Assembly (NCBI RefSeq): GCF_019457635.1 | Contig: NZ_CP080412.1 | Span: 1,426,001-1,490,000 of the forward strand | Length of the DNA: 64,000 nt | Source of the DNA: Shewanella mangrovisoli | Lineage (GTDB): Bacteria; Pseudomonadota; Gammaproteobacteria; Enterobacterales; Shewanellaceae | Reading direction: 5' to 3' | Part shown: positions 27,028 to 35,452 of the stretch, one piece after another | How the letters are laid out: every line of letters begins with the position of its first letter | Numbering within the stretch: the stretch's first letter is position 1 | The notes under the pieces: generated by a model | The model's database searches: none | Seen by the model: only the letters and a program-made list of their open reading frames with translations | Told to the model about the DNA's origin: nothing | Program-made: the position numbers and the translations under genes

Positions 27028-28764
27028 TTACGGATAAAGTGAGGGGGCGTTGAGCAAAACTTCGGTGCGGTTTCGGCCATTTTGTTTGGCTTGATAAAGT
27101 GCTTCATCGGCTTGGCAAAGGAGTCTATTGGTGTCGATTAATTGTGACGGTTGCCAGCAGGCTACACCTAAGCTGATGGTCACTAATCCCGAATGGGAGG
27201 AGTCCTCATGGGGAATGTGCAGGGCGATGATGGCTTTGCGCAGACGTTCGGCAATTTTGTAGGCATCTTCTAGATGGCTTGAGGGCAGTAACAGCATAAA
27301 TTCCTCCCCCCCATAGCGGGCAAGAATATCCGTCGGCCGTTGCAGAATCGATTTGGCGGCATTGACGATTTGCCTTAAGCATTGATCGCCCAGTACATGG
27401 CCGTATCTGTCGTTAAATTGCTTAAAGTTATCGATATCGAACATCACTATGCTGAGGGGCATATTATGATCGTTAGCGTAAATCAATTCCTTCTGAATTT
27501 GGCTGTCTAAATAGCGGCGATTATAACAGCCGGTTAATCCGTCGGTTTCGGCCATGGCTTTAACCTGAGCCGCATAGGTTTTAAGGGTTTCCAGCGAACT
27601 CACCATCTGTTGTAGCTCGAGGTTATCGGTAATGGGCATTTGGGTGTCGAGTTTTTCATTGGCGATGGCATTCATGGCATCACGGGTGGCGATAACAGGC
27701 TTAATGATGCCTTTAGCGATAAAATGCCAACTGGTGAGCCAGATAAAGAAGCAATAGAGAATGCCGCCACAAAAGATCAAAATCACGAAGGATGTGCTGT
27801 CACTTTTAAGATTTGCGCCCGCGAGTTGAATTTCTTCTTCTACATGGTTGACTAATTCTTGGGTAAAGGAGGCGATTTCCTGCGCCGCACCAGCTTGATA
27901 GCCAAAATGTGCATTGGCAATTTGGGTGCTTTTTAGCGCGTTACGGGAGAGGTCAAAAAGGTTGTCTTTACCCACCATGTTTTGCCTGATTTGCGATAAC
28001 CAGTCGATATAAATGGCGCTATCTTGATTAAATGAGCGCGAGATGTTGTCCATGGTTATCAGTCGGCGCATCCCATCCCGCTGTAATTGGTTAAGCTCGA
28101 CTAGGCTTGTCACATTTTTTACGTTATCGAGGAGTACAAACAGATGCTCGCCCTGATGAAGAAATGCTGAAAGTTTTTGATCTTCAGATAGATTCTCTGC
28201 AATTGCATTCAACTGCTTTTGGGCGATTAAGAGGTTATAGTGGCCATGAATTTGCTGTAACTGAGTTTGCATACTATCGGAAAATGCTATTGCCATCCCC
28301 GAGAGATTCGCCTGAATATTCTGGGCTTGGAATTTGGCTTGCAGCGCCGTGTCGGTCAAAGTGTTGAGCAGGGGTAATTGCTGCTGATAATAAAGTTGAG
28401 TGTCTATGGCATGGTTAAGCGCCTCATGCATATGCGGCGAGGTTTCCATGCTGGCGAGGGTTTTGGTATCCCTAAGCAAGTGTTCCCATTGGCTTGTGAG
28501 TTCTTGCAACAAACGTAGGCGCTGCTCCTCGGTATCATAATGGTTTAACTCAGTGGTGATGATTTGCAGTCTTTCACTGTTTTTTGCCAGTTGCAGCGCG
28601 GTTGTCACTTTCACCACATCGCTATTAACCAAGAGTTCAATTTCCGATCTTAGCTGTTGTGACAATAGGATAGCGATAACGCCATTAAGCAACGCCATGC
28701 CCAGAATGATATAAAAGGCCAGCGTAATTTTATGTTTTAGACTGGTGAGTCGTTTAGCATTCAT
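27028..28764 (-). CDS. Membrane-bound diguanylate cyclase with periplasmic sensor domain
   Basis: A 578-residue cyclase that should make c-di-GMP. Topology: TM1 (about 12-35), a long helical periplasmic region (about 36-322, coiled-coil character), TM2 (about 322-350), a HAMP-like linker, then the GGDEF domain. The active loop is YGGEEF (about 481-486), and an RPTD inhibitory I-site sits five residues before it, so both catalysis and product feedback look intact. Its start overlaps the preceding solute-binding-protein gene by 4 bases (ATGA), implying coupled translation and probable functional pairing. Confidence 0.92.
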   Translation of the reverse strand: MNAKRLTSLKHKITLAFYIILGMALLNGVIAILLSQQLRSEIELLVNSDVVKVTTALQLAKNSERLQIITTELNHYDTEEQRLRLLQELTSQWEHLLRDTKTLASMETSPHMHEALNHAIDTQLYYQQQLPLLNTLTDTALQAKFQAQNIQANLSGMAIAFSDSMQTQLQQIHGHYNLLIAQKQLNAIAENLSEDQKLSAFLHQGEHLFVLLDNVKNVTSLVELNQLQRDGMRRLITMDNISRSFNQDSAIYIDWLSQIRQNMVGKDNLFDLSRNALKSTQIANAHFGYQAGAAQEIASFTQELVNHVEEEIQLAGANLKSDSTSFVILIFCGGILYCFFIWLTSWHFIAKGIIKPVIATRDAMNAIANEKLDTQMPITDNLELQQMVSSLETLKTYAAQVKAMAETDGLTGCYNRRYLDSQIQKELIYANDHNMPLSIVMFDIDNFKQFNDRYGHVLGDQCLRQIVNAAKSILQRPTDILARYGGEEFMLLLPSSHLEDAYKIAERLRKAIIALHIPHEDSSHSGLVTISLGVACWQPSQLIDTNRLLCQADEALYQAKQNGRNRTEVLLNAPSLYP

Positions 28765-30209
28765 TGGCTATTGTTCTTATCAATTGCAGGCACTTCCCCA
28801 TAGGTATTCTGCAGATGCTTAATTTTGGCACTCAATTCAATAAAAATATCGGCGCTGTCCGCCTCATGCCGGCTTGCTGCGTAACACGCATGGCTTAATT
28901 CCGGGTAAATTTGTCCCATGGCGGTCGTGGTAAAGTGCCCGACATCCAAGACTTTAGTTGACCAAAATAAATTTGCGATATGGCTCGCCTCAAATGCGCC
29001 AGCAATGGCTCTTTTTGAGGCTTGTTTAAATTCGGGCGCCGTTACTACGTCCATTCTGCAGGGATTGCCGCCACCGAGGGCATAGGCGTATTGGGCTTCA
29101 TAGGTGCCCATGTATTTAAGTAACCAATAGGCGGCTTGCGGATTTTTACTGTCGTAGCTCACGGCAAAGGCGTAGGCGCCGTTATAGGGGGTACCGCCTG
29201 GCACTTGAGCTACGCCAAGGCGAGCACCTGGCACATTGGCCTCGACTTTAAAGGAGGCCGACCATAGATTGTTGTAGGCAAAAGGCCAAATAGCCACTTG
29301 CCCTGAAGCCATTGCATTGGCAGCCTCGTTAAAGGCAAATTTGTCATCCGCAGGGATAGCGTAGGGCATCAGCTTACGGTAAATAATGGCCGCTTTTAGC
29401 GCCTCTTGATTGACTGCGGGCACCTCAAAATGCGTCAACTGTTTTTGTTGATTATAGATGGGCCACATCCAAGCACCGCCTAAGCTCCAGATAATGCTAG
29501 AAAACTCATCGTTAATATGGGGCTTATTGCCAGACATTAAGGCAAGGCCATAAAAGTTGTGACTTAGCGGTTTATCGGCGAGGAGTTCACCAGTCTTTCG
29601 AGTAAAAAATACCGCTTGGTCCTGCAGTTCATCAAAATTGGTCGCAGGTTTGAGTGGATAACCGAAACGTTGCTCAAAGTGAGTTTGCTCTGTCTTATTT
29701 TCAAACAGATCGGCACGGTAGTGGCTGCCCATCACATAGTTATTGTAGGGAATAGCATGTAACTCACCATGATAGGACAAAATATTAAGGAGTGAGGGAT
29801 AGTAAGGTTCGAGATACCTTTCCATCGCTTTTTCGCCATCGGGATCGTAGAGTTTGGCTAATTCTGGTAGTGGCACTGTATAGCCATTAGCAGCCCATTC
29901 TTTGGCCCAACCCGCTTCCATAGTGAGCAAATCGTACTTACCTTCACCTTGCAGCAACGCTTGGGTCTGAAGTTCAAACATGCTCTCAAGCTCGGTGCTA
30001 ACCACATTGACTTTGACACCGGTTTTCTCGGTGAATTTAGGCAGCATTTCGCGGGTCAGATAGTCGGTCCAAAAACCTTTTTCGGCGACTAAGGTGATGG
30101 GGGTTTTATTCGATAGCGGGGGAATTTGAGCCAAGGAAAATTCCGCTAAAGCGGGTTTTGTTAGCGTTAATCCAAGTCCAATAAATAGGAGCGATAAAGG
30201 TCTAAACAA
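28761..30209 (-). CDS. Periplasmic extracellular solute-binding protein (family 1 type)
   Basis: A 482-residue sugar-type solute-binding protein. Start: I choose the TTG at 30209, because GAGGAG lies six bases before it and it yields a clean signal peptide MFRPLSLLFIGLGLTLTKPALA-E; more upstream starts add 15 unusual residues. The mature protein shows PITLVAEKGFWTDYLT, ELESMFELQTQALLQGEGKYDLLTMEAGWAKEWA, GQVAIWPFAYNNLWSASF and LGVAQVPGG, typical of SBP_bac_1-like proteins. There is no permease or ATPase gene nearby; instead a diguanylate cyclase gene overlaps by 4 bases. This favours a sensory rather than a transport role. Confidence 0.85.
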   Translation of the reverse strand: MFRPLSLLFIGLGLTLTKPALAEFSLAQIPPLSNKTPITLVAEKGFWTDYLTREMLPKFTEKTGVKVNVVSTELESMFELQTQALLQGEGKYDLLTMEAGWAKEWAANGYTVPLPELAKLYDPDGEKAMERYLEPYYPSLLNILSYHGELHAIPYNNYVMGSHYRADLFENKTEQTHFEQRFGYPLKPATNFDELQDQAVFFTRKTGELLADKPLSHNFYGLALMSGNKPHINDEFSSIIWSLGGAWMWPIYNQQKQLTHFEVPAVNQEALKAAIIYRKLMPYAIPADDKFAFNEAANAMASGQVAIWPFAYNNLWSASFKVEANVPGARLGVAQVPGGTPYNGAYAFAVSYDSKNPQAAYWLLKYMGTYEAQYAYALGGGNPCRMDVVTAPEFKQASKRAIAGAFEASHIANLFWSTKVLDVGHFTTTAMGQIYPELSHACYAASRHEADSADIFIELSAKIKHLQNTYGEVPAIDKNNSQ

Positions 30210-30329
30210 GAATGACTCCTCAGATACAAGGGTTAACATGCTAATAAATAGCATTAATAAACTTAGCTGTACATTAAGGATAGGCTTGATACAAATTATA
30301 ACTTAATTTTTGTAAGGTTTTTTTGAGGC

Positions 30330-30366
30330 AAAAAAAACCGGTGACCTAATCAATGTGGATCACCGG
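30330..30366 (-). terminator. Intrinsic terminator of the parA-like operon
   Basis: On the minus strand CCGGTGA (complement of 30360-30366) pairs with TCACCGG (complement of 30338-30344) and is followed by T7-8 (complement of 30330-30337). Confidence 0.8.
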
Positions 30367-30390
30367 AAAAGGGTGGGAGATGGCGCGGTA

Positions 30391-30858
30391 CTAAGATTTT
30401 TTTATCTGTTGCTCGCGCATCTGCCGCAAGGCGGTTGGCAAAGCATAGTGTTGTTCAATTAAAAAACGGATCAATTTAGATTTGGAAATGTCACTTTCTT
30501 CAGAGAGCTTGGCTAAATGGCTGATTGCCGCTTCACTCAATGAAAACGTGGCTTTACGGTAATGCGGCCGTTCCTCTTCATGGTTCGCATCCTGCTGCAT
30601 CGATGCCGTTTTAGGCCGATGCAAAGTCACCACATTGGAAGTATCTAGTATTACTTCAAGTGGTGCGACTTCAAGCGGCGCCGCTTGAAGCGGTAATTCT
30701 TTCACTAATTCCATCGCCGCCAAAGAGCCGCCAGTGCTTGGGAGACGGTTTTCTCCCATGGCATAGAGGGTCGCGGCATCAATAAACTCATCGAGGGAGA
30801 GGGGCTGTGCGCCTCCCCTAGATGGCATAGCGTTTTTCTTGAGGTCGCTGAGTCCCAT
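30391..30858 (-). CDS. RHH-like partner protein of the ParA-type ATPase
   Basis: A 155-residue protein I do not recognise as a named family. Its C-terminal third (ATFSLSEAAISHLAKLSEESDISKSKLIRFLIEQHY) has the strand-helix-helix pattern of ribbon-helix-helix DNA-binding proteins such as CopG or ParG. The N-terminal half is flexible-looking with a basic start (LKKNAMPSRGG). The start overlaps the parA-like gene by 41 bases and has an SD (GAGAGG) inside it, so the two genes are coupled. Likely DNA-binding and partner of the ATPase; role inferred from arrangement only. Confidence 0.65.
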   Translation of the reverse strand: MGLSDLKKNAMPSRGGAQPLSLDEFIDAATLYAMGENRLPSTGGSLAAMELVKELPLQAAPLEVAPLEVILDTSNVVTLHRPKTASMQQDANHEEERPHYRKATFSLSEAAISHLAKLSEESDISKSKLIRFLIEQHYALPTALRQMREQQIKKS

Positions 30859-31600
30859 ATTGTCCTCTCAGATGATTCGGCTGAGGTTGATTCATTGCGG
30901 CACGATGCGCGGCCATTGGTGTACTTGGTCTGAGTAAGGCCGTTAATGAGGCGGCGCAGTCCACTTGGAACATTTCACAGGCGATAGCACGGATTTCGGT
31001 GGCGGCTTTACCCTTAGGTTCTATCTCGATAACAGATAACCCTGACTCTTCGCTGTCATCATAGATATTGCGGCTATAGGTAATCGCATCTAATACATTG
31101 ATATCGTAGGTTTTGCAGACCTCTTTGGCCTCTAAGATGCGGTTCGCTTGATTCGGCAGGTTAGGGCATTGGGTGATAACGAAGGAGGCGTGCAATTTGG
31201 GATTAATCATCTTACAAGTCGCGACGATATCATCCATATGACTCACGGTTTTTAAGTCGCGGCGTTTTGGTCGCAGTGGCATTAAAATATGGGATGCCAC
31301 TGACATGGTCGCCCTTAACGCAAGGTTGTCTTGGCCGCCACAGTCAACAATCACAAAGTCATAATGCTGCTCTAAGCTCAAGAGATCATTGCGGATTTTT
31401 CCATAGAGCTGTACGCAGTTGATGCTGGCAAGTTTGGGGTTGTTGTTTCTGGCTTGGATCCAATCGGATGTGGTTCGCTGTGGATCGCAATCCACCATGA
31501 TGACAGAGGCACCACATTCAGTGGTAAGAAATACTGCGATATTTTGTGCGAGGCAACTCTTACCGCTGCCGCCTTTTTCGCCGCCGACTAACACTATCAT
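30818..31600 (-). CDS. ParA/MinD-type ATPase, orphan chromosomal
   Basis: A 260-residue deviant-Walker ATPase. MIVLVGGEKGGSGKSCLAQNIAVFL carries the signature Lys and P-loop (about 8-15), VDCDPQRTTSDWIQARN is switch I, and FVIVDCGGQD (about 86-95) is Walker B. Such ATPases position DNA or protein cargo. It lacks an N-terminal HTH, so it is the small plasmid-type (ParF-like) or MipZ-like form. RBS GAGGAA lies 6 bases before the ATG. It is not beside rsmG/mnmG, so it is not the chromosomal parAB. Cargo unknown. Confidence 0.8.
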   Translation of the reverse strand: MIVLVGGEKGGSGKSCLAQNIAVFLTTECGASVIMVDCDPQRTTSDWIQARNNNPKLASINCVQLYGKIRNDLLSLEQHYDFVIVDCGGQDNLALRATMSVASHILMPLRPKRRDLKTVSHMDDIVATCKMINPKLHASFVITQCPNLPNQANRILEAKEVCKTYDINVLDAITYSRNIYDDSEESGLSVIEIEPKGKAATEIRAIACEMFQVDCAASLTALLRPSTPMAAHRAAMNQPQPNHLRGQYGTQRPQEKRYAI

Positions 31601-31681
31601 GACGAATTCCTCAATGCTTAGGGTATCACTTGGGCGGCTGTTATATGTGTTGAGCTTTACCGCACCTTGTTGTCATAAATG

Positions 31682-31710
31682 AATGTAAACCCTATGTTAA
31701 TTGCGGTCAA
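31682..31710 (-). promoter_or_regulatory. Putative promoter of the parA-like operon
   Basis: Minus-strand TTGACC (31705-31710) and TACATT (31682-31687) are spaced by 17 bases, about 80 bases upstream of the ATG. Confidence 0.5.
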
Positions 31711-32130
31711 TTAGCTGATTTTTGACACTTTTTCATAAACTGTCGCGCGATTATTATTTGACGTTACAGTGCCGTGTGCCGTTAATTTGACTCTTATCAG
31801 ACGAAAGGATGAATAAGGCTGATTGTTGGTTAATGTTATGATTTTTAATGGGTTTGTGCTTTATTGACTTGTAAGGTGTTGAGGTGAGCTAGGTCAGTTT
31901 AGCGGTATTCAGCTATCTGGTTGATGGTGCATATTTCATTTTTGGAGATAGTTTTTAGTTTTTATTCTTAAATATTATCGAAACACAGAGTCTTGATTGC
32001 TGTTTTTCAGTCGAAAGTTGTCTTGCTGTTGTGCTTTATGTCATCAAATTGCCACCTAATTCGGTTAGGATTTTCCTATTATGCCGTCTAATCACCTTGA
32101 TTTTTCTACCATTCGTGAAGGGATGCCAAA
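31711..32130. other. Divergent gap between parA-like gene and GNAT gene
   Basis: This stretch has no ORF with an RBS. It is AT-rich toward 31900-32050. I looked for direct repeats that might serve as a partition site for the ParA/RHH pair and saw none that are obvious by eye. A start-proximal region before 32131 holds the GNAT leader. Confidence 0.35.
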
Positions 32131-32589
32131 ATGGATATTAAAATGCTAATGCCTATTGAATTTGAGTTGGTTGAATCTGCGCCTTTATTTCATGAGTTGC
32201 TCAATTTACGCGATGCGGCGGGGCATCCTTCTATCGGCGTTGAGATGGCGGATGGGCATCCGTTACAGCTTTTATATTGGGTCTCTATTCGCCTAACGGC
32301 AGAGCAACAGAAAAATACCTCCGCCTTAGTGGCAGCCGCCTGCGTATACGGTGATAAGGCTAACCATCTGGCGATTGAGGATTTTATTGTCTTACCTGAA
32401 TATCGCCATGTTGGGCTGGCCAAAATAATGTTAGAGCGAGTCATGGCTTTTGTGGATGAACATGCAGGTCAAGGGACTTGTGTGAGCATTAACGCCCACG
32501 GGGAGGAAGAAAGGCTCTGCATTGAGTACGGTTTTGAGCATTCGCATTGTGCCAATCTTGGGCCGAATCTGCGCAAACTCTATGCCTAA
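32131..32589 (+). CDS. GNAT family N-acetyltransferase
   Basis: A 152-residue single-domain acetyltransferase. The acetyl-CoA site is in IEDFIVLPEYRHVGLAKIMLERVMAF (about 88-112), with the R/Q-x-x-G-x-G/A pattern partly kept as RHVGLA, and GEEERLCIEYGFEHSH supplies the closing strand. Acceptor unknown. RBS: AAGGG six bases before the ATG. Probably monocistronic; a weak hairpin at 32603-32623 follows. Confidence 0.8.
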   Translation: MDIKMLMPIEFELVESAPLFHELLNLRDAAGHPSIGVEMADGHPLQLLYWVSIRLTAEQQKNTSALVAAACVYGDKANHLAIEDFIVLPEYRHVGLAKIMLERVMAFVDEHAGQGTCVSINAHGEEERLCIEYGFEHSHCANLGPNLRKLYA

Positions 32590-32602
32590 TGTATTGCCAA
32601 TG

Positions 32603-32623
32603 GGGTAAGTCTATGACTTGCCC
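32603..32623 (+). terminator. Weak hairpin after GNAT gene
   Basis: GGGTAAGTC / GACTTGCCC with a TAT loop (one T-G pair). The tail is T-poor (TTATCC), so termination is uncertain. Confidence 0.35.
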
Positions 32624-32735
32624 TTATCCTATTTAGCCGTCGTCGTACTTCAGGCGACATTAGCCATAGGCATTCATTGGGCAATAGGGTAGCATCCTGC
32701 ATCTAGTTCACTGTTTAAGTTCAAGCTATACCTCC

Positions 32736-32945
32736 ATGGATCAACAACAGCTTATCGATGCCGTAAATCAGGTGATGCCCTTTGGCAAATATGCTGGCCG
32801 CCGCTTACTCGAATTGCCCGAACCTTATCTAGTGTGGTTCCATCAACAGGGATTTCCGAAGGGAAAATTAGGTGAGCAGTTAGCGCTGATTTATGAAGTA
32901 AAACTCAATGGCCTCGAGGGCATGTTAAAACCACTGTTGAAATGA
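32736..32945 (+). CDS. DUF3820 family protein
   Basis: A 69-residue protein with the family core MPFGKYAGRRLLELPEPYLVWFHQQGFPKGKLGEQLALIYEV (in parts). DUF3820 (PF12843) was named in Pfam after a Pseudomonas quorum-sensing-regulated virulence factor, but its biochemical function is not established; exonuclease-like F-G-K-x-x-G motifs occur in related proteins. RBS is weak (CTCC-like surroundings). It appears to be single. Confidence 0.8.
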   Translation: MDQQQLIDAVNQVMPFGKYAGRRLLELPEPYLVWFHQQGFPKGKLGEQLALIYEVKLNGLEGMLKPLLK

Positions 32946-33072
32946 GTTCCCTAGTGAGCGATAAAAATCCTACTTTTGCGATAAGTGTTGTATTTCGTGA
33001 TAGAGATTGGCGATTTATTACCTATGGCATGTTTTAATGCCGCATATTAGTAAAACACAAGGAACAAAAGGC

Positions 33073-33375
33073 ATGATGGCAAAATTGGTAAAATTAGCGG
33101 CTGTAGCAACATTAGCGTTCGGTATGTCAAGTGCTTGGGCACAGGGCGTCGTTCATGAAGGTACAGTTGTGGATACCATGAATGGTGGCGGCTACACCTA
33201 TGTTCAAATTAAAGAAGCTGACAACACGTTTTGGGCAGCCGGCCCAGAAGCTGAAGTCAAGAAAGGCGACAAAGTGGCCGTGGTTGAGCAAATGTGGATG
33301 AATCAATTCACCAGCAAAACCTTAAACCGCACCTTCGACAAGCTGTTGTTTGTTGGCCAAATCGAGAAGAAATAA
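33073..33375 (+). CDS. NrfJ-like exported small protein
   Basis: A 100-residue protein with a signal peptide (MMAKLVKLAAVATLAFGMSSAWA-Q) and a short OB-like domain: GTVVDTMNGGGYTYVQIKEADNTFWAAGPEAEVKKGDKV, then the conserved end MNQFTSKTLNRTFDKLLFVGQI (in parts). This combination is that of the NrfJ family found near nitrite-reductase genes in some bacteria, although no nrf genes are present here. Periplasmic; role unknown. The start is one of two adjacent ATGs (33073/33076) after AAAAGG; the frame is open back to 33007. Confidence 0.78.
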   Translation: MMAKLVKLAAVATLAFGMSSAWAQGVVHEGTVVDTMNGGGYTYVQIKEADNTFWAAGPEAEVKKGDKVAVVEQMWMNQFTSKTLNRTFDKLLFVGQIEKK

Positions 33376-33410
33376 TCTCGGTCTGCATAGAAGATGACCC
33401 AGAATCATTA

Positions 33411-33443
33411 AACCGCCTCGCCTTGTCGAGGCGGTTTTGTTTT
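33411..33443 (+). terminator. Intrinsic terminator after NrfJ-like gene
   Basis: AACCGCCTCG / CGAGGCGGTT stem with a 6-base loop, followed by TTGTTTT. A similar CCGCCTCG stem occurs again at 34695-34732. Confidence 0.88.
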
Positions 33444-33534
33444 CAGCATTTACTCTTCCATACATATCTAGGCTATCACTCGTTGGTAAAGCGCGGCAAA
33501 ATAGGCTGATAAGTCCAAGCTTGGTCGATAAATC

Positions 33535-34056
33535 GTGTCCGTTCCTTTACAAGCCAATAAGCAAATTGAAGTTGTGCCTTATCGGCGCCGTTATGCCCGC
33601 GCGGTGAGTGAACTCTTTCATCACAGCGTGCATCAAATACAACATGAGCGATATAACGCCGCGCAGCTTAACGCTTGGTCGCAGGCGCCCCGTTCGAGTC
33701 AGCATTGGCATTTACGCTTAAGTCGTTCCCAAGCTTGGATTATTTTGGTGACAGATGCCGCGAGCTTATCTAAGATTTGTGCAGGTTTTATCAATGTCGA
33801 AACGGATTTTCACCATCAAGGATATATAGATAGCCTCTATATTCATCCAGATTGGCAACGGCAGGGGCTGGGGGAGCGAGCTTATCGACAGCTCGAACAG
33901 TGGGCAAAAGAGCAGGGCTATTGTCAATTGAGTGCCGATGCGTCTTATCTTTCCCGCGGGCTGTTTATTAAGCTCGGATTTGTCCAACAGCAACGCAGCT
34001 ATCAACAAAAACTGGGTCAAGTGTTGCCGAGTTTTTATATGACTAAAAAACTGTAA
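33535..34056 (+). CDS. GNAT family N-acetyltransferase
   Basis: A 173-residue acetyltransferase. CoA-binding region IDSLYIHPDWQRQGLGERAYRQLEQWAKEQG (about 102-132) has the Q-x-x-G-L-G loop, and SADASYLSRGLFIKLGFVQQQR closes the fold. Acceptor unknown. The start is a GTG at 33535 with a poor SD. It resembles the YafP/PA-type family with an N-terminal PYRRRYARAVSELFHHS. Confidence 0.85.
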   Translation: MSVPLQANKQIEVVPYRRRYARAVSELFHHSVHQIQHERYNAAQLNAWSQAPRSSQHWHLRLSRSQAWIILVTDAASLSKICAGFINVETDFHHQGYIDSLYIHPDWQRQGLGERAYRQLEQWAKEQGYCQLSADASYLSRGLFIKLGFVQQQRSYQQKLGQVLPSFYMTKKL

Positions 34057-34119
34057 CTGAATGGGAATACACTGCCTGTGTGCCCATTGGTCATGATTAA
34101 CCCATAGGAGTGGACTCCA

Positions 34120-34650
34120 ATGCAGATACGCTTATTTTCACCTGCGGATGTGGCACAGGTGGCGGCGGTATTTAACGCCAGTGTGATGGAGGGCGCGCAG
34201 GAATATTACTCGCTTACCGAACGTTTGGCTTGGGCGCAAAACCAAGGCGAGGCGCGAAGTGATGCCTACTGGCTGGCTAAGTTAGAAGACACCACCACTT
34301 GGGTGGCGCAGGAAGGCAGTAAGTTGGTTGGCTTTACCAACTTAAGGCTATGCTCCGATAAAGAGCTCAATTGTATGGTCGGCGAAGTCGATTGCCTGTT
34401 TGTCCACCCAGAATACAGCCGTGCCGGAGTGGCGACGCATCTCTATTTAGCTTTACTCGAAGAGGCTAAAAGCCGTAATCTTAAACGGCTTACCGTTGAA
34501 GCCTCCTATCAGGCGCGTCCTTTCTTTGAGAAACAGGGCTTTAATTGCATTCGCCGTAATGAACTACGTCGTTATCTGACCGCCGAAGATAAACAAAACG
34601 ACAGGGCGCAGGTGTTAGTGAACTTTAGTTTGATTATGTCCTTATCATAG
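34120..34650 (+). CDS. GNAT family N-acetyltransferase
   Basis: A 176-residue acetyltransferase. GEVDCLFVHPEYSRAGVATHLYLALLEEAKSRN (about 88-120) includes the R-A-G-V-A variant of the acetyl-CoA loop, and LTVEASYQARPFFEKQGF matches the C-terminal fold. RBS AGGAG is seven to eight bases before the ATG. It lies 63 bases after the previous GNAT gene and may be cotranscribed. The two are not close paralogues by eye, though both have the SASYLSRGLF/EASYQARPFF-type end. Confidence 0.85.
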   Translation: MQIRLFSPADVAQVAAVFNASVMEGAQEYYSLTERLAWAQNQGEARSDAYWLAKLEDTTTWVAQEGSKLVGFTNLRLCSDKELNCMVGEVDCLFVHPEYSRAGVATHLYLALLEEAKSRNLKRLTVEASYQARPFFEKQGFNCIRRNELRRYLTAEDKQNDRAQVLVNFSLIMSLS

Positions 34651-34694
34651 GGTCGCGTTTGGAGAGACTGCTCTCTTCTGGTCATAGGATGAGT

Positions 34695-34732
34695 AATAAA
34701 AAACCGCCTCGTTTCCTCGGCGGTTTTTTATT
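34695..34732. terminator. Bidirectional terminator between GNAT and pirin genes
   Basis: A 14-bp inverted repeat AATAAAAAACCGCC / GGCGGTTTTTTATT with a 10-base loop, flanked by convergent stops. Confidence 0.9.
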
Positions 34733-34746
34733 GGTCACAATATTCA

Positions 34747-35445
34747 TCAGGCTAAGTCAAACACCAGTGCGGTGACATAGCTGTCGGCGGCGCTAAATCG
34801 AACCGCGTCTTCGGCGGTGATATGCGCGCCATCCCCAGGAGTGAGCACTTGGTCATTGACCTTAAGCGTACCTTCCACCAGTTGCACATAGAGCTGACGC
34901 TGTGGCTTAAGCTGCGGCATATGCACTTGCTCTTGTGGTGCCAGCATTAAGCGATACAAGGTTGCATCTTGTTGCACTTTTAAGGTGCCATTTTCACCCG
35001 TTGGGGTGACCACGGCGGTCAGCGCCGAGGTTTGCTCGAAGGCCTTTTGCTGATAACCCGCATCAATCCCTAAGGTGTCTGGTTGGATCCAGATCTGCAA
35101 AAAGTGCAGTGACTCAGTGTTTGATGCATTGAACTCGCTGTGGTAAATCCCTTTACCGGCGGACATTAGCTGAAACTCTCCCGCTGGTAAGGTCTTAACA
35201 TTACCAAAGCTGTCCTTATGGGCTATGGTGCCTGAAATCACATAACTGATGATTTCCATGTCTTTATGGCCATGGGTTTCAAACCCAGCGCCCGGCGCGA
35301 CTCTGTCATCGTTAATCACTCGTAGGGAAGACACGCCCATATGCTGCGGATCGTAGTAGCTTGCAAACGAGAAGGTATGTTGGCTCTTTAACCAGCCTAA
35401 ATCAGCCTGCCCACGGTCCTGCGCTTTACGTATACGGATCATCAT
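34747..35445 (-). CDS. Pirin family protein
   Basis: A 232-residue bicupin. The N-terminal pirin signature is complete: DLGWLKSQHTFSFASYYDP, GFETHGHKDMEIISYVISG (metal ligands H-x-H and Glu/His) and GKGIYHSEFNAS. Related proteins (YhaK/YhhW) are redox-sensitive or quercetinase-like. Two ATGs (35445, 35442) follow AAGGAGG; the second has better spacing. It is seven bases behind the doxX-like gene and a probable member of the LysR-controlled unit. Confidence 0.9.
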   Translation of the reverse strand: MMIRIRKAQDRGQADLGWLKSQHTFSFASYYDPQHMGVSSLRVINDDRVAPGAGFETHGHKDMEIISYVISGTIAHKDSFGNVKTLPAGEFQLMSAGKGIYHSEFNASNTESLHFLQIWIQPDTLGIDAGYQQKAFEQTSALTAVVTPTGENGTLKVQQDATLYRLMLAPQEQVHMPQLKPQRQLYVQLVEGTLKVNDQVLTPGDGAHITAEDAVRFSAADSYVTALVFDLA

Positions 35446-35452
35446 TTCCTCC

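Noticed and set aside
30391..31600. ParA/RHH pair as part of an integrated plasmid or island
   Set aside because: No replication gene, integrase, tRNA attachment site or flanking repeats were seen around it.
33294..33509. 71-codon plus-strand ORF overlapping the NrfJ-like gene
   Set aside because: It overlaps the conserved NrfJ end out of frame and runs through the terminator at 33411.
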